Shown: piece by piece, positions 37,139 to 40,722 of the stretch
Layout: every line of letters begins with the position of its first letter
How positions within the stretch are numbered: the stretch's first letter is position 1
Assembly (NCBI GenBank): GCA_031291675.1
Contig: JARLIO010000003.1
Span: 1-40,722, forward strand
DNA: 40,722 nucleotides
Direction: 5' to 3'
From: Azospirillaceae bacterium
GTDB lineage: Bacteria > Pseudomonadota > Alphaproteobacteria > Azospirillales > Azospirillaceae
Position numbers and translations under genes: made by a program
Notes under the pieces: generated by a model
Told to the model about the DNA's origin: nothing
The model's input: only the letters and a program-made list of their open reading frames with translations
The model's database searches: none

Positions 37139-37264
37139 ATGTCGAATCCGGCATTGATTGCAGTCGCGGCGTTGCTCCTTCTGGTCGTCTTGTTGACCAG
37201 CCTGGCCACAGCGGATCCGGGAGCACCGCTGCTGAGCGGCCATTTGGCCGCGCTTGAAGGGTGA
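37139..37264 (+). CDS. Hypothetical 41-residue membrane or secreted peptide
   Basis: ATG at 37139, preceded by a purine run GAGGAGAAGAGAGGGG that ends about 8 bases upstream; stop TGA at 37262-37264. The peptide starts MSNPALIAVAALLLLVVLL, one hydrophobic helix, and ends with a short polar tail (ADPGAPLLSGHLAALEG). It could be a single-pass small protein or a secreted peptide cleaved after LATA. No family is recognised. Its length is in the range of KdpF-like subunits, but no kdp gene follows. Confidence 0.45.
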   Translation: MSNPALIAVAALLLLVVLLTSLATADPGAPLLSGHLAALEG

Positions 37265-37845
37265 GGGCGCGATGCCCCGGCGACCGGCGGCACCGGCAGG
37301 CCAGGAGCGGCGCGGCCAAAGCCCCGCCCGGATTCGCACGGCTGGTTGCATCGGCTGCATTGCCACGGCCCCGGCATCACCGTTGTACCGGGGCTGGATG
37401 ATCCGCCAACCGACGTTAAAGGACGATCATCCCGCGTCTCGATGACAGATACCCTTCTCCAGGCGTGTGGTGGACGAAGCCACCCCATCGCAAGGGCACG
37501 GTTCGATATGCTTCCCGTTGACTCTCCGGACGCTATCAACGAACTTCCTGACAAACCAACATGATATGCAGAAAAGCGGCAACACCGGCGACAGGGGCGC
37601 AACCAGGAACGGCCAGGGCCAGCCGCCATTACGGTATCGCGGAAAATGAAATTACGGCACCATGGAATAAACCAAACCAAGCCTCGTTCTTAGCGCTAGT
37701 AGCTCTGCAGAGACGCCATGACTGACCTCTTGTCGTGACCGTTTCTGCCGGGGCCAACGCGCCTCCTTCACGCGCCGGTCGCGGGTTGCGGGAGCGGTCG
37801 ACATCTTAAGACTCTATTAACCTTGCCTATCGTCGGAGACGATCA
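37265..37845. other. Long leader region of the glucan synthase gene
   Basis: 581 bases without a supported gene. Inverted repeats occur at 37368-37374/37388-37394 (GCCCCGG/CCGGGGC) and 37396-37403/37425-37432 (GGATGATC/GATCATCC), the first possibly a weak terminator for the small gene upstream. Around 37694-37713 two small palindromes are found: TAGCGCTA and CTCTGCAGAG. The CtrA-type box near the end is annotated separately. Confidence 0.4.
37806..37820 (+). promoter_or_regulatory. Perfect CtrA-type box containing a GANTC site
   Basis: TTAAGACTCTATTAA is an exact TTAA-N7-TTAA match to the CtrA binding consensus. The spacer begins with GACTC (37810-37814), a CcrM methylation target. The right half overlaps TATTAA (37815-37820), a possible -10 element for the gene at 37846. 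Confidence 0.5.
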
Positions 37846-40482
37846 ATGGTTCAGGCCAGTTGGGCGCGTGGACGTGCGCGGGCCGCGCTCGCAGCCGCCG
37901 TGATGGTGACGCTCACTATTCTTCATATGTCGTTCTGGTCCAATCGTTTGGCCCCAATTGATATCCTGGCCTCGCCCGGTCGCCTGCAATCGGTCTCGTA
38001 CAGCCCGTCGGGCCGCACCAGCGATGCGCAGAAAGTTCAAACGCTGGATCCGGTTTCGGTCGAAAAGGATCTGGTCGCGATCGCGAGCATTGCCGACGGC
38101 ATCCGAACCTACACGCTGTCGAATGGCCAGGACATCATCCCCGAACTGGCATCCGAGGAAGGGCTGTCGATCAATCTCGGGATCTGGGCCGGCAAGGATG
38201 CGCTTCGGACCCGGACGGAACTTGACGAGGCGGTGCGCCTGGCCCATTCCGTGCGCGGCATTCAGCGGATCATTGTCGGCAACGAGGCGCTGCTGCGCGG
38301 CGAACTGACCGACAGTGAACTCGCCGGCCTGATCCGCGAGGTGCGCCGCCGGGTCCCGCGGCATATTCAGGTCGGAACCTCCGACACCTGGCATGCCATG
38401 CTGAAGGCGCCGGAAACCATTGCCGCGAGCGACTTCATCGGCATCCATACCCTGCCATTCTGGGAGGATCATCCCGCCGACGACGCCGTCGCCTACGCGC
38501 TCGACAAGGTCCGGGAGGTCCAGGCCCAGTTTCCCAACAAGCCGGTGTGGGTTGGTGAGATCGGCTGGCCGTCGGCTGGATCCAACCGGCACGCCGCCTA
38601 TCCGTCGCCGCAGGACCAGGCCCGCATTGTCCGCGCCTTTGCCGACTACGCCCGGCACCACAATCTTCATTACAATGTCATTGAGGCATTCGACCAACCG
38701 TGGAAGGTCGCCCTGGAAGGCGGCGTCGGTGCCGCCTGGGGCGTGATGGACGCCGACCGCAAGCCGAAATTCCAGCTTTCCGGCCCCTATGCCCCGGCAC
38801 CGATCGTCCGCTATTCCGGCCTGGCGGCCGTCAGCTTCGGCACGCTGGCCAGTATCGCCCTGGCGTGGCGCCGCTGGCGCCGGGCGACCCCGGGGCAGAT
38901 CGCGATCTCGTCGCTGGCCTTGCACGGCGCCGCCGCGGCTGCCGGCCTGACCGTCACCGCCATGGCCTCGGAATACGCAACCTGGGGCGCGATCGCGATG
39001 TGGGGATCGGGCCTGGGGCTTGGCATGATCCTGGCCGTCCTCGCCTTTGTTGACCTCGACGAGGCCGGCATGACCCTGCTGGCCCGCGCGCCGCGCCGGC
39101 TGCTGCGGCGCGGGGTCTCCCTCGACGCATCGGTACGCCGCCCCAAAGTCAGCATCCATATCGCGGCGCGAAATGAAGACCCGACCATGTTGAGCGCCAC
39201 GCTCGACAGCCTGGCCGCGCTCAACTACGACAACTGGGAAGCGGTCGTCGCGATCAACAACACCGCCGACAAGAGCCTGGTGGCCCCGGTTGAGGCCTAC
39301 TGCCAGCTGCTCAATGAGCGGCTCGGGATCCAACGGTTCAAGTTCGCCGATTTCACCTGCACCGGCTTCAAGGCCGGCGCGCTGAACCGCGCGCTGACAA
39401 TGACCGCACCGGATGCCGAGATCATTGCCGTTCTCGACGCCGACTATACGGTGCAACCCGACTGGCTCGACCGCCTGGCGCCGGTTTTCGTCACCGACCC
39501 GCAATGCGGCATCGTCCAGGCCCCGCAGGAGCACCGCGACGGTGCCGACAACTGGCTGAAGCGCCTGATGGCCGCGGAATATCGGGCCTTTTTTGATAGC
39601 GGCATGATCGAACGCAACGAAGACGACGCGCTGATCTGCCACGGCACCATGATCATGGTGCGGCGGACCGCCCTGGAACAAGTCGGGGGCTGGAGCGAGT
39701 GGTGCATCGTCGAAGACACCGAACTCGGCCTCAAGCTGCTGGAGCAAGGCTGGACCATTCACTACACCAAAGAGCGCCTGGGCGCCGGCATTACGCCCGA
39801 CAGTTTCCGTGACTTCCGCCAACAGCGCGACCGTTGGGCCTATGGCTCGGTTCAGATCATGAAGGCCCATTGGCGTCACCTGTTGCCCAATGTTCCTGGC
39901 CTGACCGTGGCCCAGAAGCTGCGCTTTGCCTCGGGCTGGGCCCGGTGGTGGGCGGATGCGCTCGGCCTGATCGGGTCGGCCTTGGCGATTGCCTGGACGA
40001 CGGCGGCCTGCGTCACCCATCTGCATCTTCCGCCGGTCCAGTTGACCAGTCTGGCCCTGTCGGCACTGATTGTGCGGGCGCTGGCCAGCATGGCGCTGAC
40101 CCGATGGGCCTCGGGCCACAACTGGATCGACACGCTCGGCACGTCGCTGATCGGCATGAGCCTCAGCACCACCGTCGGCCGGGCGATCCTGAAGGGCCTG
40201 ATGACCAAGCACGAACCCTTCAAGGTCACGGCCAAAGGCAAGCGCAAGACCGCCTCGCGTTTCTGTGCCTGGCCGGAGGCGCTGCTGGCCGCGGCGCTGC
40301 TGGCCGCGGCGCTGGCCGCAACCCTGATCAACCGCAACGGTGCGTTGGAGTTGGATCTGTGGACCGCACTGGTCGGCCTGATGGCGCTGCCCAACGTCGC
40401 GGCCACGCTGCTGGCAATATCGGACCTGATGCCACAGCGGACGGCGGCGGCGACGCCACTGCCGGCGGCGCTTCGGGCCTGA
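37846..40482 (+). CDS. GH17-GT2 fusion, beta-glucan synthase/transglycosylase (NdvB-like)
   Basis: 878 residues. After one N-terminal helix (about 12-30), a GH17 domain spans about 50-310 with VGNEALL (Glu147, acid/base) and VGEIGWPS (Glu238, nucleophile). Three helices follow, then a GT2 synthase domain starting KVSIHIAARNEDP with DAD (531-533), EDTELG (Asp624) and QQRDRW (Gln660 to Trp664), and four or more C-terminal helices. A GT2 enzyme polymerising glucan across the membrane plus a periplasmic GH17 transglycosylase is the layout of Pseudomonas NdvB-like proteins. A cyclic or branched beta-1,3 glucan is inferred. GGAGA 6 bases ahead supports the ATG. It stands alone, with a terminator behind and a CtrA-type box in front. 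Confidence 0.85.
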   Translation: MVQASWARGRARAALAAAVMVTLTILHMSFWSNRLAPIDILASPGRLQSVSYSPSGRTSDAQKVQTLDPVSVEKDLVAIASIADGIRTYTLSNGQDIIPELASEEGLSINLGIWAGKDALRTRTELDEAVRLAHSVRGIQRIIVGNEALLRGELTDSELAGLIREVRRRVPRHIQVGTSDTWHAMLKAPETIAASDFIGIHTLPFWEDHPADDAVAYALDKVREVQAQFPNKPVWVGEIGWPSAGSNRHAAYPSPQDQARIVRAFADYARHHNLHYNVIEAFDQPWKVALEGGVGAAWGVMDADRKPKFQLSGPYAPAPIVRYSGLAAVSFGTLASIALAWRRWRRATPGQIAISSLALHGAAAAAGLTVTAMASEYATWGAIAMWGSGLGLGMILAVLAFVDLDEAGMTLLARAPRRLLRRGVSLDASVRRPKVSIHIAARNEDPTMLSATLDSLAALNYDNWEAVVAINNTADKSLVAPVEAYCQLLNERLGIQRFKFADFTCTGFKAGALNRALTMTAPDAEIIAVLDADYTVQPDWLDRLAPVFVTDPQCGIVQAPQEHRDGADNWLKRLMAAEYRAFFDSGMIERNEDDALICHGTMIMVRRTALEQVGGWSEWCIVEDTELGLKLLEQGWTIHYTKERLGAGITPDSFRDFRQQRDRWAYGSVQIMKAHWRHLLPNVPGLTVAQKLRFASGWARWWADALGLIGSALAIAWTTAACVTHLHLPPVQLTSLALSALIVRALASMALTRWASGHNWIDTLGTSLIGMSLSTTVGRAILKGLMTKHEPFKVTAKGKRKTASRFCAWPEALLAAALLAAALAATLINRNGALELDLWTALVGLMALPNVAATLLAISDLMPQRTAAATPLPAALRA

Positions 40483-40515
40483 TCGGCCCGACGGTATCGT
40501 TCTGTTGATCATGGC

Positions 40516-40555
40516 AAGGGCCGCCCGGTGAAGACCTGGCGGCCCTTTTCTTTTG
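40516..40555 (+). terminator. Rho-independent terminator after glucan synthase
   Basis: AAGGGCCGCC (40516-40525) pairs with GGCGGCCCTT (40538-40547), with a 12-base loop, followed by TTCTTTTG. Confidence 0.87.
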
Positions 40556-40722
40556 TCATACCAATCCGCTTGGCTCTATTCGCGTTAGTCCCCCACCGGG
40601 GCTTCCGACCCGCGAAGAATGAAACGGGCGGGGGTTTGGTGTATTTTGGCTGAGCGTCGTCGGCACAGAGGTCGGTTCATTCTTGGTGCGTTCGAGCCCG
40701 TTCGTTAGTCGGACCCGGAACC
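40556..40722. repeat. Start of a dispersed repeat running off the window
   Basis: 40556-40571 is identical to the left end of the palindromic element (3187-3202), but the following bases differ from it. Within the segment are the 9-bp inverted repeat AAGAATGAA/TTCATTCTT (40615-40623 and 40676-40684) and the 8-base direct repeat CGTTAGTC at 40583-40590 and 40703-40710. No coding frame is recognised. It may be a second subfamily of the element or the end of an insertion sequence. Confidence 0.5.

Noticed and set aside
37139-37264. KdpF subunit
   Set aside because: Size and hydrophobicity are similar, but there is no kdpA downstream and the C-terminal tail does not fit.
37843-40512. Very long open frame (889 codons) on the minus strand opposite the glucan synthase gene
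   Set aside because: High-GC codon bias keeps the antisense frame open. The translation is Gln/Arg/Gly-rich without domains, while the plus strand has full GH17 and GT2 motifs.

Overview
The window is high-GC DNA from an alphaproteobacterium, most likely of Rhodospirillales type. This rests on gene order (rpsF-rpsR-DUF2232-rplI; an uninterrupted mraZ-to-ftsZ cluster), the meso-diaminopimelate MurE motif, a perfect CtrA-type box with an internal GANTC site, and a long proline/glutamine-rich FtsZ linker. The genus cannot be fixed from the sequence alone. There is no CRISPR array, tRNA, 5S/16S/23S rRNA, integrase or complete transposase gene.

Layout. 1-4503: three tightly packed envelope genes: a truncated periplasmic phosphate-binding-type/OmpA fusion, a TPR lipoprotein resembling TadD, and a large GT-C-like membrane protein whose reading frame carries an in-frame palindromic repeat. 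4559-7208: ribosomal operon rpsF-rpsR-DUF2232-rplI with a promoter candidate and a strong terminator. 7230-15857: a GT-C-like membrane enzyme (minus), a solitary solute-binding protein (plus), a HerA-type ATPase (minus), a possible 59-residue protein, a TerB/DnaJ protein, an Uup-type ABC-F ATPase and an AmpD-like amidase. 15950-16363: RNase P RNA.

16748-35507 is a complete dcw cluster: mraZ, rsmH, ftsL, ftsI, murE, murF, mraY, murD, ftsW, murG, murC, murB, ddl, ftsQ, ftsA, ftsZ. From mraZ to ftsQ successive genes overlap by 1-14 bases, except for 4 bases between mraY and murD. The first real gaps are ftsQ-ftsA (73 bases) and ftsA-ftsZ (88 bases). The cluster makes lipid II from UDP-MurNAc, builds the septal synthase (FtsW-FtsI-FtsL-FtsQ) and supplies the FtsA/FtsZ ring. 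A terminator follows ftsZ. Then come a minus-strand two-gene CHR (chromate transporter family) pair, a possible 41-residue membrane peptide, and a GH17-GT2 fusion expected to make and remodel a beta-glucan, preceded by the CtrA-type box.

The least ordinary signals are non-coding or low-complexity. They are the in-frame palindromic element at 3187-3339, with a 25-base internal match at 7233-7257 and a 16-base end match at 40556-40571; the CtrA/GANTC box at 37806-37820; three GTTA repeats at an exact 10-base period at 11658-11683; an in-frame 15-base triplication in the ABC-F gene; and facing low-complexity tails on the partner proteins S6 and S18. Everything here was read by eye. Family names rest on recognised motifs, not on database searches.
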